Assembly (NCBI GenBank): GCA_964346355.1
Contig: CAYFUH010000022.1
Location: 1 to 25,801 of the forward strand
Reading direction: 5' to 3'
DNA: 25,801 bases
From: UBA6115 sp964346355
GTDB taxonomy: Bacteria; Bacillota; Clostridia; Christensenellales; Aristaeellaceae
This document shows positions 1-7,100 of the stretch, in pieces; the stretch's first letter is position 1; each line of letters begins with the position of its first letter. Below the pieces are notes generated by a model that was not told where the DNA came from, did no database searches, and saw only the letters and a list, made by a program, of their open reading frames with translations. A program made the translations under genes and the position numbers.

Positions 1-141
1 TCAACTGACCGTTTCCAAATTTATTTTTGCAGATCATGCTGCTGAACTCTGATGCGAAAACCAAAATATATTATCTATTCGTTGCAGCAGAATTTTTTGT
101 GCGCTGAAGGCGACAATTCATCCAAAATTGAGAAAAAAATA

Positions 142-168
142 AGGCGCCCGCTGTAAAAACGAGCGCCT
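142..168 (-). terminator. Rho-independent terminator of deoB-punA
   Basis: An inverted repeat AGGCGC...GCGCCT, with an inner CG/CG pair after one mismatch, brackets a loop at about 151-159. On the minus strand it is followed by a T-rich run (TTATTTTTTCTC, 130-141), as expected for the end of the deoB-punA transcript, whose last stop lies at 184. On the plus strand the stem is also followed by a T-rich run (169-179), so it may terminate in both directions. Positions 1-130 to its left show no gene or other recognisable feature. Confidence 0.85.
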
Positions 169-183
169 GTTTGTTTTTATCGG

Positions 184-1020
184 TTAGATGATATCAATCC
201 CCTTGGTGGGCATGGCCGCAATGATGGCTGTGACCAACTTTGAGAACTTCCCTTTGATGGATTCGCCGATTGCCAGCACAGATTCGTGGTCAATCGGGGT
301 ATCCAACACACCGGCAGCCATGTTGGTGACGCTGCTGATGCCCAGCACCTTCATGCCGGAATGCCGGGCTACGATGGTCTCCGGTACGGTGGACATGCCC
401 ACCAGGTCCGCGCCGATGATGCGGGCCATCTTAATTTCGGCCGGCGTTTCAAAACAGGGGCCGTTCATGAAGCAATACACACCCCGCTGAATGTCTATGC
501 CCAGTTTGCCAGCCTGCTCCTCCGCGATCTGGAGCAGGCTTTTGGAATAGGGCACCGTCATGTCGGGAAACCGCGGGCCAAAACGCTCCATGTTTTTGCC
601 GCGCAGCGGGTTTTTACCAGACATGTTGATAAAATCGTCCAGGATGACCAAATCCCCCGGCTGATAGCTTTCGTTCACCGCCCCTGCCGCGTTGGTCACA
701 ATCAGCGTGTGGATGCCCAGCAAACTCATCACCCGTACTGGCAGGGTGACCTGTTTCATGCTGTAGCCTTCATAGCTGTGGAAACGGCCCGACATCACCA
801 ACACGCGCTTGCCCGCGATGGTGCCCACGATGAAACGGCCTGCGTGGCCGGGTACGGTAGACACAGGAAAACCAGGGATGTCCTCATAGGCAATCTCTAT
901 CGGATCCTCCAGCGCCTGCTCAAACCCACCCAAGCCAGAGCCTAAAATGACCGCGATCTCCGCCGGGCCGCAGTTGTTCATCACCAGGTCGGCGGCGTTT
1001 TTGATTTTTTTGTAACTCAT
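184..1020 (-). CDS. punA: Purine nucleoside phosphorylase (trimeric, class II)
   Basis: The product is a cytosolic enzyme that splits purine (deoxy)nucleosides with phosphate into free base and (deoxy)ribose-1-phosphate. Its 278 residues match the usual length of the trimeric PNP family. Visible motifs are the phosphate loop GSGLGGF (27-33), HAGRF (59-63), GRFHSYEG (78-85), TNAAG (109-113), NGPCFETPAE, GMSTVPE and the base-binding VTNMAAG. The Asn in VTNMAAG is the residue that in the family contacts 6-oxopurines, so inosine/guanosine preference is inferred. The start overlaps the deoB stop as ATGA (1017-1020), implying translational coupling. DeoB, encoded just upstream, converts the ribose-1-phosphate made here. 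The symbol could equally be deoD or pupG, depending on naming scheme. Confidence 0.95.
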   Translation of the reverse strand: MSYKKIKNAADLVMNNCGPAEIAVILGSGLGGFEQALEDPIEIAYEDIPGFPVSTVPGHAGRFIVGTIAGKRVLVMSGRFHSYEGYSMKQVTLPVRVMSLLGIHTLIVTNAAGAVNESYQPGDLVILDDFINMSGKNPLRGKNMERFGPRFPDMTVPYSKSLLQIAEEQAGKLGIDIQRGVYCFMNGPCFETPAEIKMARIIGADLVGMSTVPETIVARHSGMKVLGISSVTNMAAGVLDTPIDHESVLAIGESIKGKFSKLVTAIIAAMPTKGIDII

Positions 1021-2192
1021 TGTTTTAACTCAAGCAATTCATGCAGGAAGGACTGCGCGTCAAACCGCTGGGGCAGGCTGAAGTATTCCGCGATGGTGGC
1101 CGCGATGTCGGCAAAGGTCTCCCGCTCATTAAGGTGAATGTGCCGCTTGCTGCCCTTTTGCCAGGCCAACAGCGGGGCGTATTCCCGGGTGTGGTCCGTC
1201 CCCCTGAAGGTGGGGTCACAGCCGTGGTCCGCTGTGATGATCAGGATGTCGTCTTCCGTCATCTTATCCATCAAATCCGGCAGCGCGTCATCAAAATCCT
1301 TCAGGGCCGCGGCGTAGTTCTTCACATCGCGCCGGTGACCGTACACCATGTCAAAATCTACCAGGTTGACAAACAAGAGGCCGGAATAGGCCTTGGTCAT
1401 GTGCTTTAACATGGCTTCGGTGCAGGCTTTGTTGCCCGCGGCGTGGTCGCTGATGGTTAACCCGCGGTGGGCAAAGATGTCCTCAATCTTGCCAACACCG
1501 ATCACCTCATGTCCCGCTGCCTTCAGCGCGTCCAGGATGGTTTCGCCCTGGGGCTCCAATGAAAAATCGCGCCGCGCTGCTGTACGCCGGAAGCTGCCCT
1601 TTTTGTTGCCCACAAAAGGCCGTGCGATGACCCGGCCCACCGCGTGTTCACCCACCAGCTGCGCGCGGGCAATCTCGCACATTTCATACAGGCGCTCGTT
1701 GGAGATGATGGCTTCATTGGCCGCGATCTGAAACACCGGATCCGCCGAGGTGTACACGATGGGGTAGCCGGTGCGCAGGTGTTCCTCCCCCAGTTCCTCA
1801 ATGATCGCGGTGCCGCTGGCAGGGTAGTTGCCCAGGGTTTTGGTGCCGATGGCTGCCTCAAATTTCTCAATCACGTCTTTGGGGAAGCCATTGGGGTAGG
1901 TTGGGAAGGGTTGACTCAGTTTGACGCCCGCCATCTCCCAGTGGCCGGTGGTGGTGTCTTTGCCGGGGGACGCTTCTTTCATGCGGGCTGTGAGTCCTGC
2001 CGCCTGGTCGTGCTTGGGCAGAAAGCTTTGCTCAATAAAGCCCAGGCCCATCTCTTCCATATTGGGCAGGCGCAGCCCGGTTGCCTTTACAGTATGTCCC
2101 AGGGTGTTGGAACCCACATCGCCGTAGTTGGCGGCATCAGGCAATGCACCCACACCAACAGAGTCCAATACAACTAAAATTACTCGTTTCAT
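1017..2192 (-). CDS. deoB: Phosphopentomutase
   Basis: DeoB interconverts (deoxy)ribose-1-phosphate and -5-phosphate, passing the product of nucleoside phosphorolysis into central metabolism. It belongs to the alkaline-phosphatase superfamily and uses two Mn ions. The 391 residues are normal for the family. Motifs are VLDSVGVGALPDA at the N-terminus (metal Asp), GKDTTTGHWEMAG (phosphorylated Thr), LVDFDMVYGHRRD and TADHGCDPTFRGTDHTRE (metal ligands). The open frame extends upstream to 2273, but the ATG at 2192 is chosen because AGGAGGG lies 5-6 bases before it and the protein then begins MKRVILVVLDS, as homologues do. It is the first gene of a two-gene operon with punA. A sigma-A-like promoter lies at 2244-2273. 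Confidence 0.96.
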   Translation of the reverse strand: MKRVILVVLDSVGVGALPDAANYGDVGSNTLGHTVKATGLRLPNMEEMGLGFIEQSFLPKHDQAAGLTARMKEASPGKDTTTGHWEMAGVKLSQPFPTYPNGFPKDVIEKFEAAIGTKTLGNYPASGTAIIEELGEEHLRTGYPIVYTSADPVFQIAANEAIISNERLYEMCEIARAQLVGEHAVGRVIARPFVGNKKGSFRRTAARRDFSLEPQGETILDALKAAGHEVIGVGKIEDIFAHRGLTISDHAAGNKACTEAMLKHMTKAYSGLLFVNLVDFDMVYGHRRDVKNYAAALKDFDDALPDLMDKMTEDDILIITADHGCDPTFRGTDHTREYAPLLAWQKGSKRHIHLNERETFADIAATIAEYFSLPQRFDAQSFLHELLELKQ

Positions 2193-2236
2193 GGTATCCC
2201 TCCTGATTAGATGATACACGGTTTTTGCAGTTCCAG

Positions 2237-2264
2237 ATGACTTATTATAGTTCCGATGTATAAT
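2237..2264 (+). promoter_or_regulatory. Promoter for the RNA methyltransferase gene
   Basis: ATGACT (2237-2242) and a perfect TATAAT (2259-2264) are 16 bases apart. The -10 ends 20 bases before the ATG at 2285, so the 5' leader would be very short. It overlaps the deoB promoter on the other strand, so the two may compete for RNA polymerase. Confidence 0.55.
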
Positions 2265-2273
2265 GAAAGGCAA
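2244..2273 (-). promoter_or_regulatory. Promoter for deoB-punA
   Basis: On the minus strand, TTGCCT (2268-2273) and TATAAT (2244-2249) are separated by 18 bases, about 50 bases before the deoB ATG. The -10 is a perfect consensus. The element overlaps the oppositely directed promoter of the RNA methyltransferase gene. Confidence 0.6.
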
Positions 2274-2284
2274 GAGGTGAGAAG

Positions 2285-3394
2285 ATGGAGTTTATGGCAG
2301 CAGCCGCGTTTGGGCTGGAAGGCATCGTCAAACAGGAGCTAGTGGACCTGGGCTTTAAAGCCAGGGCGGAGCAGGGCGGCGCCCGGTTTCAGGCAGATTT
2401 AAGGGGCGCGTTTTTGGCTAATTTGCACTTGGCCTGCGCGGACCGGGTGCAGCTGATTCTGGGTGAGCGCAAGGTGACCAGCTTTGAGGAGCTGTTTGAG
2501 TTTGTGCTGTCCTTACCCTTTGAGCAGCATTTGCCCAAGGACGCCAACTTCCCGGTGAGCGGCAACTGCGTACGCAGCCAGCTGATGAGCGTACGGGATT
2601 GCCAAAGCATCACCAAAAAGGCGGTTGTGGAGCGCTTGAAACGCAAATATAAGGTCGGCTGGTTCCCGGAAACCGGCAGCACCTACCCCATTACCATCGC
2701 TATCCACCGGGACATGGCGCGGGTGACGCTGGATACCTCCGGCGACGCGCTCAACAAGCGCGGCTACCGCACCTGGGTGGGTGAAGCGCCGCTGAGAGAA
2801 ACCCTGGCCGCGGCAATGGTGCGGCTGTCCGATTGGTCGCCCGAACAAATGTTCTATGACCCCTGCTGCGGCACCGGCACCCTGTTGATTGAGGCTGCCT
2901 TTTTAGCGCAAAACCGTGCGCCGGGCTTGCACCGCGCTTTTATCATGGAACAATGGCACCATACTGACAAGGCGGCCTGCCAGGCGCTGCGCGAGGAAGC
3001 CAAGGCGCGGTATATCAAGGACGCACCTTTTCAGATTGCAGGCAGCGATGTGGATCCCGAAGCCCTGTCCCTGTGCAAAAAACACCTGCGCCAGGCAGGT
3101 TTATCCGATAAAATCACAGTCCATCAGATGGATCTGCGGGATGTGCGCCTGAATGAAGCGCGGGTGTGCTTTGTCACCAACCCGCCTTATGGCGAGCGCA
3201 TTGGCGACCAGAAAAAGGCCGCCCTCATCGCGCAGGATTTGGGTAAGCTGCTGAAATCACACGAGAAGGCCCGTTTGTGCGCCATCACGGCAGACCACAG
3301 CTTTGAGCGGCATGCAAGGCAGCGGGCAGAAAAACGCCGCCGGTTGTACAACGGGCGGCTGGAATGCGAGTTTCTGGTGTTTGAAAACAGGTAA
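2285..3394 (+). CDS. THUMP-domain class I SAM-dependent RNA methyltransferase (YpsC/RlmL-N type)
   Basis: A predicted N2-guanine RNA methyltransferase of the UPF0020/COG0116 family, acting on rRNA or tRNA with S-adenosylmethionine. At 369 residues it corresponds to the stand-alone THUMP-methyltransferase form (B. subtilis YpsC, or the N-terminal half of E. coli RlmL). The N-terminal THUMP region covers roughly residues 1-155. SAM motif I is DPCCGTGTLLIEAA (from Asp192), the acidic loop is GSDVDPEAL, and the catalytic motif NPPYGERIG starts at Asn299, typical for N-methylation of guanine. A GAGGTG site precedes the ATG. The gene is divergent from deoB and converges on rimI with only three bases between the stop codons. 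The exact target nucleotide cannot be told from sequence. Confidence 0.9.
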   Translation: MEFMAAAAFGLEGIVKQELVDLGFKARAEQGGARFQADLRGAFLANLHLACADRVQLILGERKVTSFEELFEFVLSLPFEQHLPKDANFPVSGNCVRSQLMSVRDCQSITKKAVVERLKRKYKVGWFPETGSTYPITIAIHRDMARVTLDTSGDALNKRGYRTWVGEAPLRETLAAAMVRLSDWSPEQMFYDPCCGTGTLLIEAAFLAQNRAPGLHRAFIMEQWHHTDKAACQALREEAKARYIKDAPFQIAGSDVDPEALSLCKKHLRQAGLSDKITVHQMDLRDVRLNEARVCFVTNPPYGERIGDQKKAALIAQDLGKLLKSHEKARLCAITADHSFERHARQRAEKRRRLYNGRLECEFLVFENR

Positions 3395-3397
3395 GCG

Positions 3398-3886
3398 CTA
3401 TTCGTGCAGCGTTTCCTCCTCAATAAAATCATCCTGCACGCCCGGCATCCGGTCGCACACCATGATGAAGGCATCCTCCTGGTTGTCCTCATAATACTTC
3501 GCGCGGACGGCTACCTTGATAAAGCCGAGCGATTCATACAGCGCAATCGCCGTCTTGTTGCTGGGGCGCACCTCCAGCGTCATGTACTGCACACCCAGAT
3601 TGGCCGCGTACTGCAAGAGGGCTTCCATCAGCGCGCGGCCAATTCCCTGCCCTCTTGCACCTTCCTCCACCACCACGTTGGTAATGTGCCCTTCCTCAAA
3701 AATCATATGCGCGCCTGCAAAGCCGATCACTTTCCCGTCCCGCACCGCTGCGATATAGCGAGCGACCGGGTTTTCCAGCATTTCAAACTCAAAGGCGGAC
3801 AGCGGCCAGGGCATGGGAAAATTGGCCGCCTCAAGCGCCGCCGCTGCGGGCGCATCCGAAATGGTCATTCTTCGGTATTCAACCAT
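3398..3886 (-). CDS. rimI: Ribosomal-protein/N-terminal alanine acetyltransferase RimI
   Basis: A GNAT-fold enzyme that transfers acetyl from acetyl-CoA to protein N-termini, classically ribosomal protein S18. The length of 162 residues is normal. Visible motifs are the RimI-type EAANFPMPWP near the start, the acetyl-CoA loop GARGQGIGRALM, and NKTAIALYESLGF with the following YYEDNQEDAFIM, which carries the catalytic Tyr region. AAGGA lies six bases before the ATG. The start overlaps the tsaB stop by eight bases. The tsaE-tsaB-rimI order is the common Bacillota arrangement, which supports the assignment. It is the last gene of the ribU operon, with no terminator before the convergent methyltransferase gene. 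Confidence 0.93.
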   Translation of the reverse strand: MVEYRRMTISDAPAAAALEAANFPMPWPLSAFEFEMLENPVARYIAAVRDGKVIGFAGAHMIFEEGHITNVVVEEGARGQGIGRALMEALLQYAANLGVQYMTLEVRPSNKTAIALYESLGFIKVAVRAKYYEDNQEDAFIMVCDRMPGVQDDFIEEETLHE

Positions 3887-4568
3887 GCTGTTCCTTTTGT
3901 TTCAGCATACGCTCCGCCTGGGGCGCGCGCAGATACAAGGGCATCAATTGATCCGGCAAAAGCGCGTCATGCATGTGCTCTGACGCAATCACCGCCGCAG
4001 CAGCAGCGCCGGGCTGAAGCAAATGTGCCGGCGCGACCTGGGCCTGATCGCCCATTTGGTCCATCACGCGCGCGCCATAGGCCACAGCGCCATCGCCCAG
4101 GAAATAAAAGGATGTGCCCAGGGAGCTGATTTGATCCAGAAATTCATCCAGTTTTTGCGCGGTGTCATCCATCACCCGCTTGTTGTTGATGAAAGCCGCG
4201 CCATAGACCTGTCCGGCCCTGGCATCCCGGATGGGACAGATGACGGTGTTTTTCAGAGGGATGGCGCGCGCCATCATCTCCAGCGCGTTGACGGGAATAC
4301 AGGTGATGCCAAGCCCCCGCGCGATGCCCTGGGCCGCCGCGACGCCGATGCGCACCCCCGTGAAGGAGCCCGGGCCCACAACAGCCGCGATATGATCCAA
4401 TTGTTCAAGCTTCACGCCGGATTTGGCCAGCGCTTCATCCACCATGGGCATCAGGTTGCGCGAGTGGGTCAGTTGGTTTAAGGCGCGCGCTTCATAGCGG
4501 ATCGCGCCGTTTTCCAGGATGGCCACCGCGCAAACCGGACCTGAGGTATCCAGTGCCAGGATCTTCAT
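3879..4568 (-). CDS. tsaB: tRNA t6A37 synthesis protein TsaB
   Basis: TsaB is the dimerisation partner of TsaD in the bacterial complex that transfers threonylcarbamoyl to A37 of ANN-decoding tRNAs. The protein has 229 residues and an actin-like (ASKHA) fold. The N-terminal LALDTSGPVCAVAILENG, HSRNLMPMVDEAL and GPGSFTGVRIGVAAAQGIA are the family hallmarks. The typical TsaD iron-site histidines are not expected in this paralogue. Its start overlaps the tsaE stop as ATGA (4565-4568), and its stop overlaps rimI, so translation is probably coupled along the operon. tsaD and tsaC are not in this window. Confidence 0.94.
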   Translation of the reverse strand: MKILALDTSGPVCAVAILENGAIRYEARALNQLTHSRNLMPMVDEALAKSGVKLEQLDHIAAVVGPGSFTGVRIGVAAAQGIARGLGITCIPVNALEMMARAIPLKNTVICPIRDARAGQVYGAAFINNKRVMDDTAQKLDEFLDQISSLGTSFYFLGDGAVAYGARVMDQMGDQAQVAPAHLLQPGAAAAAVIASEHMHDALLPDQLMPLYLRAPQAERMLKQKEQHG

Positions 4569-5041
4569 TTCAATAACTCCAATCCCTCATCAGCGCGAAG
4601 ATGTACCCGGCGGAAATCACCAACAGGGTCAAGGGTGATCTCACGGCCTTGTTCGCCTGATGGGGTGAGGGTAATCACCAGGTGATCTTGTGGGATGAGT
4701 TCGGGGGCGCGCTCATGCCACTCAATCAGCGTGATGCTTATGCCGCCTATTTCCTCATCCAGACCGGCCATCACCAACTCCTCCGGGTCCTCGATGCGGT
4801 ACCAGTCAAAATGGTGCAGCGGGGCCTTTTTTGTGTGGTAGATGTTCAGCAGCGTGAAGGTAGGGCTATTCACCGGTCCTTTGACCCCCAGCCCCTCCGC
4901 GATGCCGCGCGCCAGCTCACTCTTGCCGGCGCCCAGGGTGCCGCACAAGAGCACAACATCCCCGCCTGACAATTGTTCTGCAAGCTGATGCCCCAGGCGC
5001 TTTGTCGCCTGCGGGCTATTTGACAGCAGCTGTGTCGTCAT
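4565..5041 (-). CDS. tsaE: tRNA t6A37 synthesis ATPase TsaE
   Basis: TsaE is the small P-loop ATPase that works with TsaB-TsaD in t6A synthesis. The 158 residues fit the family. The Walker A motif GTLGAGKS is at residues 34-41, followed by the switch-like NSPTFTLLNIYH, HFDWYRIEDPEEL and the characteristic LIEWHERAPELIP. The start lies inside the 3' end of ribU (26-base overlap), an unusually deep junction. This makes independent transcription from an immediately adjacent promoter less likely. The gene is therefore predicted to be carried on the FMN-riboswitch transcript. Confidence 0.94.
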   Translation of the reverse strand: MTTQLLSNSPQATKRLGHQLAEQLSGGDVVLLCGTLGAGKSELARGIAEGLGVKGPVNSPTFTLLNIYHTKKAPLHHFDWYRIEDPEELVMAGLDEEIGGISITLIEWHERAPELIPQDHLVITLTPSGEQGREITLDPVGDFRRVHLRADEGLELLK

Positions 5042-5609
5042 CCTTTGCTTCCTTCATCAAAATGGACAGGCGCTTGTACAGCCCAAACACCATCAGGCTG
5101 TTGATGACGCCCTTAATCAGGTTAAAGGGCACAACAGCGCCCAGCAGGTAGCCGTTGAGGGACATGCCCCGCTTGGCCATCTCCTCTTCCAGGTTGCCTT
5201 TAAAGAAGACCGGTAACAGGATATAGCGGTTGGCGATAACCCCTGCGATCACCATCATGACGGTGCCGATGAGCATGCCGATCAGCGCGTTTTTGCGTGA
5301 CTTGTTTTTGTGGTACATCAAGGTGGGCGGCAACAGGAAGGCGAGGCCCATGATCATGTTGGCCAATTCACCCGGGCCGCCCGTCGTGCCGCCCAAAATG
5401 TGCACCAGGTTGGTGACCAAAAGAGCTACCACCATCATGCCGGGGCCAACAGAAAAGCCCAATAAAAGCAGCGGCGTGAAAGAGAAATCAAGCTTCAGCC
5501 AGGGGGCGAAAAAAGCCAGCGGAATCTCCGGAAAATAGCTTAGCACAATGGCCAGCGCGGTCATCAGCGCCGCGAAGGTGAGGTCTGCGGTACGGTTGGT
5601 CCTTTGCAT
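5016..5609 (-). CDS. ribU: Riboflavin ECF transporter substrate-binding subunit RibU
   Basis: RibU is the membrane S-component that captures riboflavin for an energy-coupling-factor transporter; the shared EcfA/EcfT module is not in this window. The 197 residues form about six hydrophobic segments, beginning LTFAALMTALAIVLSYFPEI and ending LIKGVINSLMVFGLYKRL. The Gly/Pro-rich loops (for example GGTTGGPGELANMIMG) are RibU-like. The frame is open further upstream through the riboswitch, but the ATG at 5609 is preceded by GGAGGA at the right distance and gives a normal RibU start. An FMN riboswitch directly upstream makes the substrate assignment firm. The 3' end overlaps tsaE by 26 bases. Confidence 0.93.
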   Translation of the reverse strand: MQRTNRTADLTFAALMTALAIVLSYFPEIPLAFFAPWLKLDFSFTPLLLLGFSVGPGMMVVALLVTNLVHILGGTTGGPGELANMIMGLAFLLPPTLMYHKNKSRKNALIGMLIGTVMMVIAGVIANRYILLPVFFKGNLEEEMAKRGMSLNGYLLGAVVPFNLIKGVINSLMVFGLYKRLSILMKEAKDDDTAAVK

Positions 5610-5624
5610 GGTCAGTTCCTCCTT

Positions 5625-5660
5625 AAAAATGATTCGCCCCAAGCAAAGGATTGGGACGAA
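5625..5660 (-). terminator. Terminator of the FMN riboswitch expression platform
   Basis: On the minus strand the arms TTCGTCCCAA (5660-5651) and TTGGGGCGAA (5642-5633) form a ten-pair stem with one G-T pair and an eight-base loop, followed by TCATTTTT (5632-5625). It lies between the aptamer and the ribU ribosome binding site, so ligand-dependent attenuation is the natural reading. A small GGGCA/TGCCC hairpin at 5666-5678 lies between aptamer and terminator. The antiterminator pairing was not resolved by eye. Confidence 0.8.
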
Positions 5661-5678
5661 CTCTTGGGCATACTGCCC

Positions 5679-5785
5679 GCCTTCTCTCATCCAGACTGTA
5701 CTGTCGGCCATGGAATTACACCATGTCAGCCACAATGGCTCGCGGGCTTTCACCGCCGGTGGGGAGTTGCACCCCGCCCCGAAGA
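5679..5785 (-). promoter_or_regulatory. FMN riboswitch (RFN element)
   Basis: Read on the minus strand, the conserved RFN blocks appear in order: GGGGCGGGGTG, ACTCCCCACCGGCGGT, AGCCCGCGAGCC, GGTGTAATTCCATGGCCGAC and AGTCTGGATGAGAGAAGG. The closing P1 stem pairs CTTC (5784-5781) with GAAG (5684-5681). FMN binding normally causes early termination or blocks translation of riboflavin synthesis or uptake genes. Here the regulated gene is ribU, with tsaE-tsaB-rimI behind it. A dedicated promoter lies immediately upstream. Confidence 0.96.
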
Positions 5786-5807
5786 CGCTTGGTTTGAACT
5801 TGCGGTC

Positions 5808-5836
5808 ATTTTACCACGCAGACATACTGCCGTCAA
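5808..5836 (-). promoter_or_regulatory. Promoter of the ribU riboswitch transcript
   Basis: On the minus strand TTGACG (5836-5831) and TAAAAT (5813-5808) are spaced by exactly 17 bases, and the aptamer begins about 23 bases after the -10. The -35 abuts the galactokinase stop codon (5838-5840), so ribU is transcribed separately from the upstream traX-SBP-galK genes, or in addition to them. Confidence 0.8.
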
Positions 5837-5837
5837 A

Positions 5838-7100
5838 TCAAAGGATCAAATACGGCCCCTTTTCGCGCACATCCAGCAGATGGCAGCAGCCTTCTCCAAA
5901 CAGGCCTTCCATGGCTTTTGTGAACGCGTCTTGCAGGTCATTGGGCACAAAGTTTAAGGTGGTGCCTGCAAAACCGCCGCCATGCACACGGCAGGCACCC
6001 CGGCCACCCAGCACCTGTTTGGCCACCGCAAGGCCCAGCGCGATGGGTTGCTCGTCCTCGTGCACGCTGATGTTTTGCAGCTGTGTCCAGGAGGAGAGGC
6101 CCGAGGCATTGATGGCGTCAAAGAAGGCATCAATCCGGTTGTCTTTCAAGGCCTGTGCAGCGTCCTTGACCAGGGCGTTTTCCTGGTAAAAATGCAAAGC
6201 GCGCAGAACTGCCCTGTCCCCAGCCTCCTTTTGAACCGCAGGCAGCGCGGTGAAAAAGCGCTCAAAGGGAATGTCCCTCAGCAACTCGCCGCCGGCGGCT
6301 TTGGCCGCGGCCTTCATCTCATACGGGATGGCGCTGTAAGCAGGCGTCAGGTCATCATGGCTGCTTCTTGTGTTGACAATGACCATCTGATAGCCCGCCT
6401 TCGCAAACGAAAACTGCAAGGTGTCTACCTTGGGTTGCTCCTCTTTAAAATCAATCTGCACCATGCCGCCAAAGGAGGAAGCCATCTGGTCCATCAGGCC
6501 GCTGGGCTTCATAAAATAGGCGTTCTCCGCATACTGGCTGATTTGGGCACGCGTGACCGCGTCAATGCTGCCGCCGTTGTATAACAGGTCAAACAGAAAA
6601 CAGACAAGCACCTCAAACGCGGCGGAAGAGGACAGCCCGGAGCCGGAGAGCACCTGGGAACTCATCGCGGCGTCAAAGCCGCCGATTTTGTAGCCCCGCG
6701 CGACCAGCCCTGCTGCCACACCGCGAATTAAGGCTTTGGAGGTACCTGCCTCTTCCATCACGGGCGTCAGCTTGGATAAATCCAGGCTGATGGGCTCGTA
6801 GCCTTCGCTGGCCAGGTTCACCAGCAGATCATCCCGCCTGGAGAACGCCGCCACCGTATCCATGTTGACGGCTGCCGCCAGCACCAGGCCGTGGTTGTGG
6901 TCGGTATGGTTGCCGATGATCTCCACCCGTCCAGGCGCACTGGCAATGCCCACCGCTTCCTTTGTGTTGTAAATCTGCTGGTGCTTAAGCAGCAGGCTTT
7001 TGTAGCGGTTGATCTGCTCTGTGTTTTGGGGGGTCTGTGCATCCTTGAGCGCGATCAAACCGCGCAACGCTTTTTCATATACCATCATGACGCATTCCAT
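5838..7100 (-). CDS. Galactokinase-family GHMP kinase
   Basis: A cytosolic GHMP-family sugar kinase, probably phosphorylating galactose or a related sugar at C1. Three family motifs are visible: the sugar-binding signature GRVEIIGNHTDHNHG (about 57-71), the ATP loop LSGSGLSSSAAFEV, and GRGACRVHGGGFAGTT near the C-terminus. GLMDQMASSFGG contains the expected catalytic Asp. The classical signature reads GEHTDYN; here the sugar-contacting Glu is Asn, so the substrate may differ from galactose. The frame opens at a TTG at 7118. The ATG at 7100 is preferred because GAGGA lies 11 bases before it; ATGs at 7088 and 7085 are alternatives. It overlaps the upstream solute-binding protein gene by 26 bases. 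No galT or galE is in the window. Confidence 0.85.
   Translation of the reverse strand: MECVMMVYEKALRGLIALKDAQTPQNTEQINRYKSLLLKHQQIYNTKEAVGIASAPGRVEIIGNHTDHNHGLVLAAAVNMDTVAAFSRRDDLLVNLASEGYEPISLDLSKLTPVMEEAGTSKALIRGVAAGLVARGYKIGGFDAAMSSQVLSGSGLSSSAAFEVLVCFLFDLLYNGGSIDAVTRAQISQYAENAYFMKPSGLMDQMASSFGGMVQIDFKEEQPKVDTLQFSFAKAGYQMVIVNTRSSHDDLTPAYSAIPYEMKAAAKAAGGELLRDIPFERFFTALPAVQKEAGDRAVLRALHFYQENALVKDAAQALKDNRIDAFFDAINASGLSSWTQLQNISVHEDEQPIALGLAVAKQVLGGRGACRVHGGGFAGTTLNFVPNDLQDAFTKAMEGLFGEGCCHLLDVREKGPYLIL

Noticed and set aside
40..90. CTGCTG/CAGCAG inverted repeat near the left edge
   Set aside because: Only six bases with a loop of about 40; no flanking T-run or promoter, so it is likely chance.
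286..945. Long plus-strand open frame opposite punA, and similar frames opposite other genes
   Set aside because: High GC content at third positions opens antisense frames; none has a ribosome binding site or recognisable domain, while the opposite strand encodes a clear enzyme.
2193..2273. Upstream extension of deoB by 27 codons
   Set aside because: It runs through the promoter region and has no homologue-like sequence; the ATG at 2192 has an excellent ribosome binding site.
5610..5753. Upstream extension of ribU
   Set aside because: It lies inside the FMN riboswitch and its terminator; the ATG at 5609 has a GGAGGA site.
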